Assembly (NCBI GenBank): GCA_964418595.1
Contig: CAYQMF010000136.1
Span: 1-16,592 of the forward strand
Direction: 5' to 3'
Length of the DNA stretch: 16,592 bases
Source of the DNA: CAYQMF01 sp964418595
Lineage (GTDB): Bacteria; Planctomycetota; UBA1135; UBA2386
Of this stretch, positions 8,301-16,592 are shown one piece after another. The notes below the pieces were generated by a model. That model saw only the letters and a program-made list of their open reading frames with translations, searched no databases and had not been told where the DNA came from. How positions within the stretch are numbered: position 1 is the first letter of the stretch; the number at the start of each line of letters is the position of its first letter. The position numbers and the translations under genes are program-made.

Positions 8301-8912
8301 GGCCGGCAGGCCCGCGCCGTTCTCCGCAAGGCCGCAACTGCGCGCTTCGCGCTCCGTCACCACGGGATCGACGTAGAGGCGATCGCCGCGCACCACGACC
8401 CGGGCCGGGACTGCGCGCTCCTCGCCGCCGCGGCGGGCCGCGACCCGCACCGCCTGGGCGCAACGCTCCACGCCGGGCTCGCCGCCGGGCAGGTTCTTGT
8501 CGAAGCGCAGCTCGAGCACCGCGTCGCGGGGCACGAAGTCGACGCCATCCGCCGGCAGCGCGGGCGCGTCCGCGCGCAGGCGGCGCAGGGCGCTTGCGAA
8601 CTCCGCCGTCGTGCGACCGTGCTCGACGACCACGCGCTCGCTGAGCGTGTCGGGGTTCGTGCCCATGAGCGCACACAGACCCTCATGCACGGCCTCCGTC
8701 AGGCTCGCGGCGGCCACGAACTCGTCGCGCGCGACCAGTTCCACGCCGGCGCCGTGCCCGGTCGTGCGCGAGGCGTACACGTCGACGAACTTGCCGTAGC
8801 GGGCGCCGGTGAGGGTCAGGGTCTCGGCCGAGACGCCGGGCGGGTGGGCGCGGCCGCTGCACGCGGCGAGGACGAGGAGCGGGACAGCAAGGGAGACCTC
8901 GAGGAATCGCAT
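5310..8912 (-). CDS. Large lipoprotein with SbsA-type Ig-like domains
   Basis: A 1200-residue predicted cell-envelope lipoprotein. The signal MRFLEVSLAVPLLVLAAC ends in a lipobox (LAAC) with Cys18 as the lipidated residue. Two stretches look like Big_5/SbsA Ig-like domains, which start with a benchmark-value pattern: FVPRDAVLELRFDKNLPG (about 125-145) and FAGAIVRFNRPVDPASV (about 415-432). The remainder is beta-rich, with repeated property-like segments. The C-terminal end has WRFVLTNALSG and PALRSFALAYRFETR, a strand pattern that resembles other large planctomycete surface proteins. No enzyme motif is visible. A structural, adhesive or surface-layer role is inferred only. The start at 8912 is fixed by the lipoprotein signal. 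The frame stays open far upstream to 10532, but that part is only the antisense of the amidohydrolase. Confidence 0.87.
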   Translation of the reverse strand: MRFLEVSLAVPLLVLAACSGRAHPPGVSAETLTLTGARYGKFVDVYASRTTGHGAGVELVARDEFVAAASLTEAVHEGLCALMGTNPDTLSERVVVEHGRTTAEFASALRRLRADAPALPADGVDFVPRDAVLELRFDKNLPGGEPGVERCAQAVRVAARRGGEERAVPARVVVRGDRLYVDPVVTEREARSCGLAENGAGLPAGDEAGTKNIEVRVATTGPLSIPGLVAPDGGEVVLSFRAGNGRDRSGGLHASMVPLRLVGALTMYLEKVEDVDATTQEVTLFKNGLAHEIDDGDGIRLFIDNSGIPVAVTEILADPLDDRGQPSVGHVRALVTRTVGLRENDPRRLPGYPSNPRSVAGERWLAANAPRAVLDAEFAAQRRIGNGPVFGDDPRNFVQWSPAPLPNADGSPLEPGDNVSPFAGAIVRFNRPVDPASVQPLDSLFCATRDLLDAAGIQQFVQQRGIDPALFSHAKFMTPHLVAGTVVAVDAVGTTFRLQAPLGMYLDAAMRSVDETRTFAAKSFKYYVHVVGGRDGIKDATGGQLDLQFLTTPGLHVAAPFALDMRRTGSGVTLFPDNHAVSVVRRFAARDEDEQPSYYVADEIQAPNTPPNANAFPLDDLFGAVVYLADGRLQGRPTARVRKVVDDLNQIQPPPQTSVLRFCPEHVAGEGQVATATASVAFGLPIQNPTNPYGARLQTAWREIDLSLGRSDPFDFNLDVEQMYWGVASASAGVFDEFDTTSLFLGHGEYRPENCVGSFTALPTLAGSGLRRRFADNYVHNLDRAFRKEDAPAPHVAYRNKAWVIDPAQFVREPNNINRYAATPRFERPYFTWRDEQVMAQGGNSGLGSDTLSAARVNEPYILAPFLQGQGRWASVVNNTFRFNLGFWSNAQNIELGGSTRIDVRTGGLLGSIALPLLADVWVEPFGVNERPRPNGGNGWQIALSVQSSAMPAFRAFSGGGEVAGTPRYVQDGTPDWLDASGGYTAIGQRTAALDNSVYWAMVDFVKNKTVATAGFVELLDPHRIQDPTQDPRLGPFFARSFPAGQKVVYAPLFDPPLDRLPGGTSVVAEYRGAGAVDPQPWRALADRSSTRPDAKNFPLDPLKAGDAHIRKDDVRLVNGQPRDWWTHLYTRNLTAYTTTPADLSDPAFVARFAGPRDTFTPDDVRYVNWRFVLTNALSGTPPASPALRSFALAYRFETR

Positions 8913-8944
8913 GTCGACGCGGGAGAGCAACAAGGGGGCCACGC

Positions 8945-8950
8945 ACCCTA
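8945..8950 (-). promoter_or_regulatory. Weak candidate -10 element for the large lipoprotein
   Basis: The minus strand reads TGTGCTAGGGT, an extended-type TAGGGT hexamer 32 nt before the ATG at 8912. No convincing Shine-Dalgarno sequence lies in the leader. It is the best candidate in the 111-nt divergent gap but is weak. Confidence 0.25.
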
Positions 8951-9007
8951 GCACAGGTGCGCGCGTGCGTAACGCCGGTGCGCGCTTCGCCGGGCGCGGC
9001 CCGCTCC

Positions 9008-9013
9008 TATGCT
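9008..9013 (+). promoter_or_regulatory. Candidate -10 element (TATGCT) for the M20 amidohydrolase
   Basis: CTCCTATGCTCGCGCGTCCC precedes the ATG at 9024, with the hexamer ending 10 nt before it. The ATG inside this hexamer (9009) is therefore unlikely to be the start, although the frame is open from there. The octamer CGCTCCTA in front is shared with the promoter at 4618. Confidence 0.45.
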
Positions 9014-9023
9014 CGCGCGTCCC

Positions 9024-10460
9024 ATGCAGCTCCGCGTCGCGTGTGCTCTCGCCCTGTCCGCAGCCCCGAGCGCCCAGGCCGGGCCGCCCGACGCAGCCTC
9101 GCTGCGGGAGGCGACCCACGCCCGCGTCGAGGCGCACCTGCCGGAGCTCACCAAGCTCGCGTCGCGGATCTGGATGTTCGCGGAGACCAGCCTCACCGAG
9201 AGCCACTCGTCGAAGGCCCTCGCCGACTTCCTCGAAGCGCGCGGCTTCGTCGTCGAGCGCGGCGTGGCCGGGATCCCCACCGCCTTCGTCGCGCGCTACG
9301 GCACCGGCAAGCCGGTGGTCGGCATGCTCGCCGAGTTCGACGCGCTCCCCGGCATCAGCAACGAGGCATTGCCGCAGAAGTCGCCGCGCGTGCGCGGCGG
9401 CGCCGGCCACGGCTGCGGCCACAACCTGTTCGCCGCCGGCTCCGCCGGCGCCGCGGTCGCCGCCCGCGAGGTGATGGAGGCGCGCGGCCTCCCCGGCACG
9501 CTCGTGCTCTTCGGCTGCCCCGCGGAGGAGACCGTGATCGGCAAGGTGTACATGGCCAAGGCCGGGGTCTTCGACGGCGTCGACGTGTGCCTCGACTGGC
9601 ACCCCGGCGACGAGACCTCCGCCGACTACGAGAAGACGCGCGCGCTCAACAACTTCGTCGTGCGCTTCCACGGCAAGACGGCGCATGGCGCCGGCGACCC
9701 CTGGAACGGGCGCAGCGCGCTCGACGCCGTCGAGCTGATGAACCACGCGGTCAACATGCTGCGCGAGCACGTGCAGCCTTCGACCCGGATCCACTACGTG
9801 ATCAGCGACGGCGGCGGCGCCCCCAACGTGGTGCCGGCGGAGGCGGCGGTGTGGTACTACGTGCGCGACCTCGAGCGGGAAGGCGTGGAGGCGACCTACG
9901 CACGCGTGCTGAAGTGCGCGGAGGGCGCGGCCATCGCGACGGAGACGACGTACGACGTCGAGCTGACCACCGGCGTGCACAGCTACCTCCTCAACCGCAC
10001 CCTCACGGAGCTGCTCGATCGCCACCTGCGCGCCGCCGGCGCCCCGGAGTGGACCGACGCCGAGCAGGACTTCGCGAAGAAGCTGCAGGCCGCCACCGAC
10101 AAACCGCAGCTCGGCCTGCACGTCGGGATCAAGGACCTGCCCGCCGAGCCGGTCCCCGCGCAGGGCGGCTCGACCGACGCCGCGGAGGTGAGCCGCCTGA
10201 CGCCGACCGGCAAGCTGCGCGTGGCGTGCGCACCCATCGACACACCGTGGCACGCGTGGCCGGTGGTCGCCTGCGCCGGGACGTCGATCGGCCACAAGTG
10301 CGTGCGCACCGCGGCGCGCGCCCTGGGTGCGGGCCTCGTCGAGCTGCTGGTGACGCCGGCCCTGGTCGACGCCGCGCGCAAGGAGTTCGCGACGCAGACC
10401 GAAGGCAAACCGTACCGGTGCCCGATCCCGCTCGACCAGCAACCGCCGCTCGGTCGCTGA
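9024..10460 (+). CDS. Secreted M20-family amidohydrolase/peptidase (AbgB-like)
   Basis: A 478-residue zinc- or manganese-dependent hydrolase of the M20D type, related to the p-aminobenzoyl-glutamate hydrolase B subunit, cleaving amide bonds in N-acyl amino acids or small peptides. The Sec signal MQLRVACALALSAAPSAQA has likely cleavage after AQA (residue 19). Metal-site motifs are AGHGCGHN (127-134, with C131 and H133), PAEET (166-170, catalytic Glu pair), DWHPG (191-195, H193) and GGSTDAAEVS (about 391-400). The dimerisation/lid region contains FHGKTAHGA and ISDGGGAPNVVP. The export signal is unusual, because AbgB itself is cytoplasmic; it suggests scavenging of extracellular amides. The start at 9024 is chosen over 9009 because it gives a proper signal peptide. 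The isomerase-like gene follows after 43 nt. Confidence 0.92.
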   Translation: MQLRVACALALSAAPSAQAGPPDAASLREATHARVEAHLPELTKLASRIWMFAETSLTESHSSKALADFLEARGFVVERGVAGIPTAFVARYGTGKPVVGMLAEFDALPGISNEALPQKSPRVRGGAGHGCGHNLFAAGSAGAAVAAREVMEARGLPGTLVLFGCPAEETVIGKVYMAKAGVFDGVDVCLDWHPGDETSADYEKTRALNNFVVRFHGKTAHGAGDPWNGRSALDAVELMNHAVNMLREHVQPSTRIHYVISDGGGAPNVVPAEAAVWYYVRDLEREGVEATYARVLKCAEGAAIATETTYDVELTTGVHSYLLNRTLTELLDRHLRAAGAPEWTDAEQDFAKKLQAATDKPQLGLHVGIKDLPAEPVPAQGGSTDAAEVSRLTPTGKLRVACAPIDTPWHAWPVVACAGTSIGHKCVRTAARALGAGLVELLVTPALVDAARKEFATQTEGKPYRCPIPLDQQPPLGR

Positions 10461-10478
10461 TCCCGTCCCCGCACCCGG

Positions 10479-10484
10479 TAACCT
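10479..10484 (+). promoter_or_regulatory. Candidate -10 element for the isomerase-like gene
   Basis: TAACCT lies 19 nt before the ATG at 10504, the same hexamer as upstream of 3364. Here the longer gap holds a GGAG site, so a short-leader transcript is possible alongside readthrough from the amidohydrolase. Confidence 0.35.
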
Positions 10485-10491
10485 GCCGCGT

Positions 10492-10495
10492 GGAG
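10492..10495 (+). promoter_or_regulatory. Ribosome-binding site of the isomerase-like gene
   Basis: GGAG in GTGGAGCCATCCCCATG, with 8 nt to the start codon. It supports the start at 10504, which also yields an intact Tat signal. Confidence 0.55.
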
Positions 10496-10503
10496 CCATC
10501 CCC

Positions 10504-11421
10504 ATGACCATCGATCGCCGCGACTTCCTCACGTCTTCTCTCGGTGCCGCCGGCCTCGGCCTCGCCGGCCCGGCGTCCCGCGCCGCGCACGCGTCACCGC
10601 CGCGCGCGCCCTTCCGCCTCGACTATGCGCCGCACTTCGGCATGTTCCAGAACCACGCCGGCGAGGACCTCGTGGCGCAGCTCGAGTACATGGCGGAGCA
10701 GGGCTTCCGCTCGCTCGAGGACAACTGGCTCGGCCGGCGTGACGCCAAGACCCAGGAGCTGATCGGCAAGACCCTCGAGCGCCTGAAGATGCGCATGGGC
10801 GTGTTCGTCGCGCACGCGTCGATGAACGACGTGACCTTCGCCTCGACCGACGCGGCCATGCGCGAGAAGTGCCTCGCGGAGGTGCGCAGCGCGGTCGAGG
10901 TCGCGCAGCGCGTCGGGGCGAAGTGGTGCACCGTGGTGCCGGGCGCGTACCACAAGGGGCGCGAGATGGACTTCCAGACCGCGACCGTCGTCGACAACCT
11001 GCGCCGCGCCGCGGAGATCTGCGAGACCACCGGCCTCGTGATGGTCCTCGAGCCCCTCAACTGGTGGCGCGACCACGCCGGCGTGTTCCTGCACAAGATC
11101 CCGCAGGCCTTCCTCATCTGCCGCGCGGTCAACAGCCCGTCGTGCAAGATCCTCTTCGACATCTACCACCAGCAGATCAGCGAGGGGAACCTCATCCCCA
11201 ACATCGACGCCGCGTGGAACGAGGTCGCCTACTTCCAGATCGGCGACAACCCCGGCCGCAACGAGCCCGGCACCGGCGAGATCAACTACAAGAACGTGTT
11301 CCGCCACATCCAGGGCAAGGGCTACACCGGCATCCTCGGCATGGAGCACGGCAAGGCGCAGGGCGGCAAGGAAGGCGAGCAGGCGCTGCTCGCGGCGTAC
11401 CGCGCGGCCGACCCGGCGTGA
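10504..11421 (+). CDS. Tat-exported hydroxypyruvate isomerase-like TIM-barrel protein
   Basis: A 305-residue member of the AP-endonuclease-2/sugar isomerase superfamily, closest in pattern to hydroxypyruvate isomerase (Hyi), which interconverts hydroxypyruvate and tartronate semialdehyde. The Tat signal DRRDFLTSSLGAAGLGLAG lies at residues 4-22. Candidate metal ligands occur in the Hyi order and spacing: Glu183 in VLEPLN, Asp219 in LFDIYH, Gln245 in YFQIGDNPGR, and Glu281 in GMEHG. The segment NPGRNEPGTGEINY (249-262) is the Hyi-like loop. A secreted location is odd for a glyoxylate-pathway enzyme, so the true substrate may be another keto sugar. It lies 43 nt after the amidohydrolase and is followed by a hairpin. 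Exported paralogues of this type are common in Planctomycetota. Confidence 0.91.
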   Translation: MTIDRRDFLTSSLGAAGLGLAGPASRAAHASPPRAPFRLDYAPHFGMFQNHAGEDLVAQLEYMAEQGFRSLEDNWLGRRDAKTQELIGKTLERLKMRMGVFVAHASMNDVTFASTDAAMREKCLAEVRSAVEVAQRVGAKWCTVVPGAYHKGREMDFQTATVVDNLRRAAEICETTGLVMVLEPLNWWRDHAGVFLHKIPQAFLICRAVNSPSCKILFDIYHQQISEGNLIPNIDAAWNEVAYFQIGDNPGRNEPGTGEINYKNVFRHIQGKGYTGILGMEHGKAQGGKEGEQALLAAYRAADPA

Positions 11422-11426
11422 GGCGG

Positions 11427-11450
11427 GCTCGGTCGGGATACCGACCGAGC
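11427..11450 (+). terminator. Perfect 10-bp hairpin after the isomerase-like gene
   Basis: GCTCGGTCGG (11427-11436), loop GATA, CCGACCGAGC (11441-11450). It begins 6 nt after the stop codon. A run of six T occurs only at 11471-11476, about 20 nt further on, so it is not a textbook intrinsic terminator but is the likely end of this transcript. Confidence 0.45.
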
Positions 11451-11612
11451 GGGCAGAGACATTCCGCGGCTTTTTTCGCCAGGTGCGTGCATCGCCGGCG
11501 CGCGCTTGGCGCTGTGGCGGCCGTTGACGGCGCCAATCACCCTTGGCCTGCGCCACGAAGCGTCGTCGCTGGTCTGGTGGCACGCCGCCAGCCGTTCCCG
11601 TCGTCGCCTTCC
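11451..11612. other. Intergenic stretch upstream of the TPR gene
   Basis: Holds the T6 run at 11471-11476 and then GC-rich sequence up to the ribosome-binding site. The TPR frame is open from an ATG at 11506, but that extension would be Arg/Trp-rich without a signal. A TTGACG at 11524-11529 has no matching -10. No other gene is visible. Confidence 0.5.
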
Positions 11613-11616
11613 GAGG
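11613..11616 (+). promoter_or_regulatory. Ribosome-binding site of the TPR gene
   Basis: GAGG in CCGAGGTCACCCATG with 6 nt to the ATG at 11623. It decides the start over upstream ATG 11506 and downstream ATG 11653. Confidence 0.6.
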
Positions 11617-11622
11617 TCACCC

Positions 11623-13629
11623 ATGGAGTCCGATCGTCGCTCGTTGCGCTCGATGAGCGCATGGATCCTGGCAGCGTGTGTCGTGGGCAGCAGCACGAAC
11701 AGGGTGGCAGCCCAAGACACACCGCCGCAGCGCAGCCCCGAACTCATCGCCGCGCTCGCGGTCGTGATGGCGGAGACCACGCCTGATGCAGCCGACAAAC
11801 TGCTCGCCGCAGCTCTCAAGGCGATGCCGGCAAGCGCGATTGCCCGATTCCGCCTGGCCAATCGGGACTACTTCGGCCGCCGCTTCGAGGCCGCAGCCGA
11901 TCACTACCGCCGCGTCGACAGCCCGGCGCTCGCCGCGCACGGCGCGACCTGGCACGCGCACTCGCTTGCAGGAGCCGGGCTTTGGTCGCAAGCGCGGGAT
12001 GCCTATTCCGAGCGAGGCGCGCACCATCTGCCGATTGCCTGGCGTCCGTGGTGCATTCCGGGCTCCTCGAATGCGACCGCGGACGCCGGCATCGTGCACT
12101 GGCGCCGCCTGGCCCGAGAGGCGAAGGACACTGCCGTGCCCTGGTGGCTGCTCGGCAACTGCTATGCGAGCAGCGATCGCGCCGCCGAAGCGCTGCCGGC
12201 CTACGAGAAGGCGTTGGCGATCGATGCGGACTGGGTCCCGGCCGTGGTGGCAGCGGCGATGGCGGAGGATGCGATGGGCAACGCCGGCGCAGCCGTCAGG
12301 CGCCTCGCAAACCTGAGTGACCGGACCGGCGACATGCTGCTCTCGTGGGCACGGTTCGTGGTCTTCGACCACGCGGGGCAACCGAAGGCCGCACTCGAGG
12401 CTCTCGATGAACTCGTCACCCTGGCACCACACGCGGTCGACGCCGGCACGTTGATCGACGGAGCCCTGGCCGCCGCCCGCGCGGGCGACGCCAAGGCAGG
12501 CATGCGATACCTCGACCATGCCGTGCTCCGCGTGTCCCTGTATCCGCGCATGATCCTCGGCCCCAACGACGACGAGGCGCTGCGCACACTCGCCCGCCAG
12601 GACCTGACCCGAGGCCCGGCTGCGCCGCTGTGGCGCTACGCGCTGGCGAGCGCCCTCCTGGGCAAGGCCGATACGGCTCTGCAGGAACTGGAGAGCGGGA
12701 ACGTGCTCGCCTTCGGCGCGCTGACCTCCGCGCTCGAACGGTTTCCGGTGTCCCCGTCGATCCAGGAGGCTCTCTCAACCCTGCGCTCGCGGATCGCCCC
12801 ATCGGGGGAGCCGGGTTCGCCCGCGGCGATGGCGGAGATGATGGCCGCTTCGATGCGGGCGGCGGTGGTGCCGGTGAAGATGCGCGCGTGCCTCGAACTC
12901 GAGCCGGTCCTCGCGACCCATCCCGGGTTTGCCTCCGCGCGGGTGCTGCACGCGCTCGCCCTGCGCCAGTGCGGCGAACTGTTGCAGGACAAGGAAGGCA
13001 TGCGTCGCGCTGCGACAGAACTCGAGGCGCTCGTCGATGCTCATCCGCAAGCCACGGGGCCGCGCCTGTTGCTCGCTTCGTGGTCGCCTCTCGACGTGCG
13101 GGAGACGTTGCTCGATGGTGTCGATGCACGCGACGATGGCACGCTTCGCGTCCTCGTCCAACGCGCGAATCTTGCCGCCGAGATCGGCGACGACCGCGCC
13201 TGCATCCAGCACCTCCTGCGCATCGTGCACGAGCACAGCACGTACTGGGACACGCTGGAGAGCCTGGGCATGGCACTCGTGCGCGCCCGGGACAGCGACG
13301 CTGCGAAGACGTGCTTCGCGTTCGCGCACCGCAACGCAGGGACGGCACCCGGTCTGATCGCACATGCGCGCCTCCGAGCCGCGGCTGGCCAGGGAAGCGT
13401 CATCGAACTGCTGATCGATGCGTGGCGCGCCGCGCCTGGGGGCTCGGCGGCGGAGGACGAGGCGCGCAGCCTGCTCGGTGAACAGGCGAACCTGCGGCAG
13501 TACACCTGCCAACGCTGTGGCGGAGGTGGCGCAGTCAGCAACGTCAGCGGCAGCACCTACGTGACGACGAACCGGGTGGCCTGCGACCAGTGCAGGGGAC
13601 TCGGCTTGTGGCACCCGAAGGTGCGCTGA
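11623..13629 (+). CDS. Exported TPR-like repeat protein with C-terminal DnaJ-type half zinc finger
   Basis: A 668-residue protein. Residues 1-31 form an export signal (RRSLR, core MSAWILAACVVG); ILAAC could be a lipobox, or cleavage may follow VAAQ at 31. Most of the chain consists of Ala/Leu-rich helical pairs that look like tetratricopeptide repeats, for example PWWLLGNCYASSDRAAEALP followed by AYEKALAIDADW, and THPGFASARVLHALALRQCG. The last 40 residues are a separate module: CQRCGGGG (Cys629, Cys632) and CDQCRGLG (Cys654, Cys657), separated by about 21 residues. These are two C-x-x-C-x-G-x-G motifs like one half of the DnaJ Cys-rich domain. A scaffold or chaperone-like protein-binding role is inferred. 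Codon choice looks less GC-extreme than in neighbouring genes (more GCA, GAT, TTG, AGT). Confidence 0.83.
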   Translation: MESDRRSLRSMSAWILAACVVGSSTNRVAAQDTPPQRSPELIAALAVVMAETTPDAADKLLAAALKAMPASAIARFRLANRDYFGRRFEAAADHYRRVDSPALAAHGATWHAHSLAGAGLWSQARDAYSERGAHHLPIAWRPWCIPGSSNATADAGIVHWRRLAREAKDTAVPWWLLGNCYASSDRAAEALPAYEKALAIDADWVPAVVAAAMAEDAMGNAGAAVRRLANLSDRTGDMLLSWARFVVFDHAGQPKAALEALDELVTLAPHAVDAGTLIDGALAAARAGDAKAGMRYLDHAVLRVSLYPRMILGPNDDEALRTLARQDLTRGPAAPLWRYALASALLGKADTALQELESGNVLAFGALTSALERFPVSPSIQEALSTLRSRIAPSGEPGSPAAMAEMMAASMRAAVVPVKMRACLELEPVLATHPGFASARVLHALALRQCGELLQDKEGMRRAATELEALVDAHPQATGPRLLLASWSPLDVRETLLDGVDARDDGTLRVLVQRANLAAEIGDDRACIQHLLRIVHEHSTYWDTLESLGMALVRARDSDAAKTCFAFAHRNAGTAPGLIAHARLRAAAGQGSVIELLIDAWRAAPGGSAAEDEARSLLGEQANLRQYTCQRCGGGGAVSNVSGSTYVTTNRVACDQCRGLGLWHPKVR

Positions 13630-13630
13630 A

Positions 13631-13652
13631 CCGGCATCTCCCGGCTTCTTTT
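13631..13652 (+). terminator. Weak stem and T-rich stretch after the TPR gene
   Basis: CCGG (13631-13634) can pair with CCGG (13641-13644) across a 6-nt loop and is followed by CTTCTTTT. The stem is short, so this is only a possible terminator. A second hairpin follows at 13661-13676. Confidence 0.3.
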
Positions 13653-13660
13653 CCTGCGCC

Positions 13661-13676
13661 TCAGGCACGCGCCTGA
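13661..13676. other. Short perfect hairpin, TCAGGC/GCCTGA
   Basis: TCAGGC (13661-13666), loop ACGC, GCCTGA (13671-13676). It lies in the 214-nt gap between the TPR gene and the kinase gene. It could be part of the termination region or an operator; nothing decides this. The rest of the gap (13677-13843) shows no gene and no clear promoter. Confidence 0.35.
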
Positions 13677-13843
13677 CGCCAGACGCATGCGGGTCATGCG
13701 CGCGCGATGCCGGGCCCGCGCCTGGCAAGCGCGTTCGCGCGCGGATCGCCTTGCACACCGCGTCGTACCCGCCGGCCCCGCGACAGATCGACTCGAAGCC
13801 CGGAGGCAGCGGACGACCCGAGTCGCTTTCCTCCGCCCTCGCC

Positions 13844-16592
<2,749 letters not shown>

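Noticed and set aside
5529..8951. A 1140-codon open frame on the plus strand opposite the lipoprotein gene
   Set aside because: Its translation is rich in Arg, Ala, Val and His with no motif or signal. The opposite strand encodes a coherent lipoprotein with a lipobox. Long antisense frames are expected at this GC content.
9009..9023. ATG at 9009 as the start of the amidohydrolase
   Set aside because: It would add MLARP in front of a normal signal peptide and lies within the likely -10 hexamer TATGCT.
11524..11529. TTGACG as a -35 element for the TPR gene
   Set aside because: At the expected spacing (about 11547-11552) the sequence is CCTGCG, which does not resemble a -10 box.
13751..13843. 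TTG start at 13751 for the kinase gene
   Set aside because: The extra 31 residues are Pro/Ser-rich without similarity to the family N-terminus, which begins near the ATG at 13844; no ribosome site precedes the TTG.

Overview
This is a visibly very GC-rich bacterial window. I read it as most likely Planctomycetota. The reasons are a Tat-exported Gfo/Idh/MocA oxidoreductase, a Tat-exported hydroxypyruvate-isomerase-like TIM barrel, a large Ig-like lipoprotein, and a Ser/Thr kinase joined through a membrane span to a formylglycine-generating-enzyme (FGE/SUMF1-like) domain. This is inference from gene content; there is no rRNA or other marker here.

Layout. The left third is on the minus strand, in transcription order: a Tat-secreted Gfo/Idh oxidoreductase (3364-2087), a double ACT-domain protein (2015-1548), a thiopurine-type methyltransferase (1495-863) and class 2 dihydroorotate dehydrogenase pyrD (863 to the left edge). 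pyrD starts inside the stop codon of the methyltransferase. A minus-strand serine hydrolase (4568-3420) is divergent from a small secreted protein (4632-5255, plus). That gene converges on a 1200-residue lipoprotein (8912-5310, minus). The lipoprotein is divergent from an M20/AbgB-like amidohydrolase (9024-10460, plus), which is followed by the isomerase-like gene (10504-11421). A secreted TPR-like protein with a C-terminal DnaJ-type half zinc finger follows (11623-13629), and then the kinase-FGE gene runs off the right edge.

Two genes look broken. pyrD has an in-frame TAG exactly where the conserved Ser of Gly-Gly-Leu-Ser-Gly should be, and homology continues past it to the window edge. The kinase gene changes frame just after its transmembrane segment (about 15131-15146); the second half then stays open for about 1450 bases and reads as coiled coil, linker and FGE domain. 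These could be real mutations or consensus errors, and the raw reads would decide.

Five genes that head transcription units have a TANNNT-like or TGTAAT hexamer ending only 7-10 nt before the ATG. This suggests leaderless mRNAs. By contrast, the internal ACT gene, the isomerase-like gene and the TPR gene have Shine-Dalgarno-like sequences. Most products are exported (Tat, Sec or lipoprotein signals), so the window is dominated by cell-envelope and periplasmic functions around two housekeeping genes. I found no tRNA, rRNA, CRISPR array, transposase or integrase. I did not identify a new defence or mobile system.
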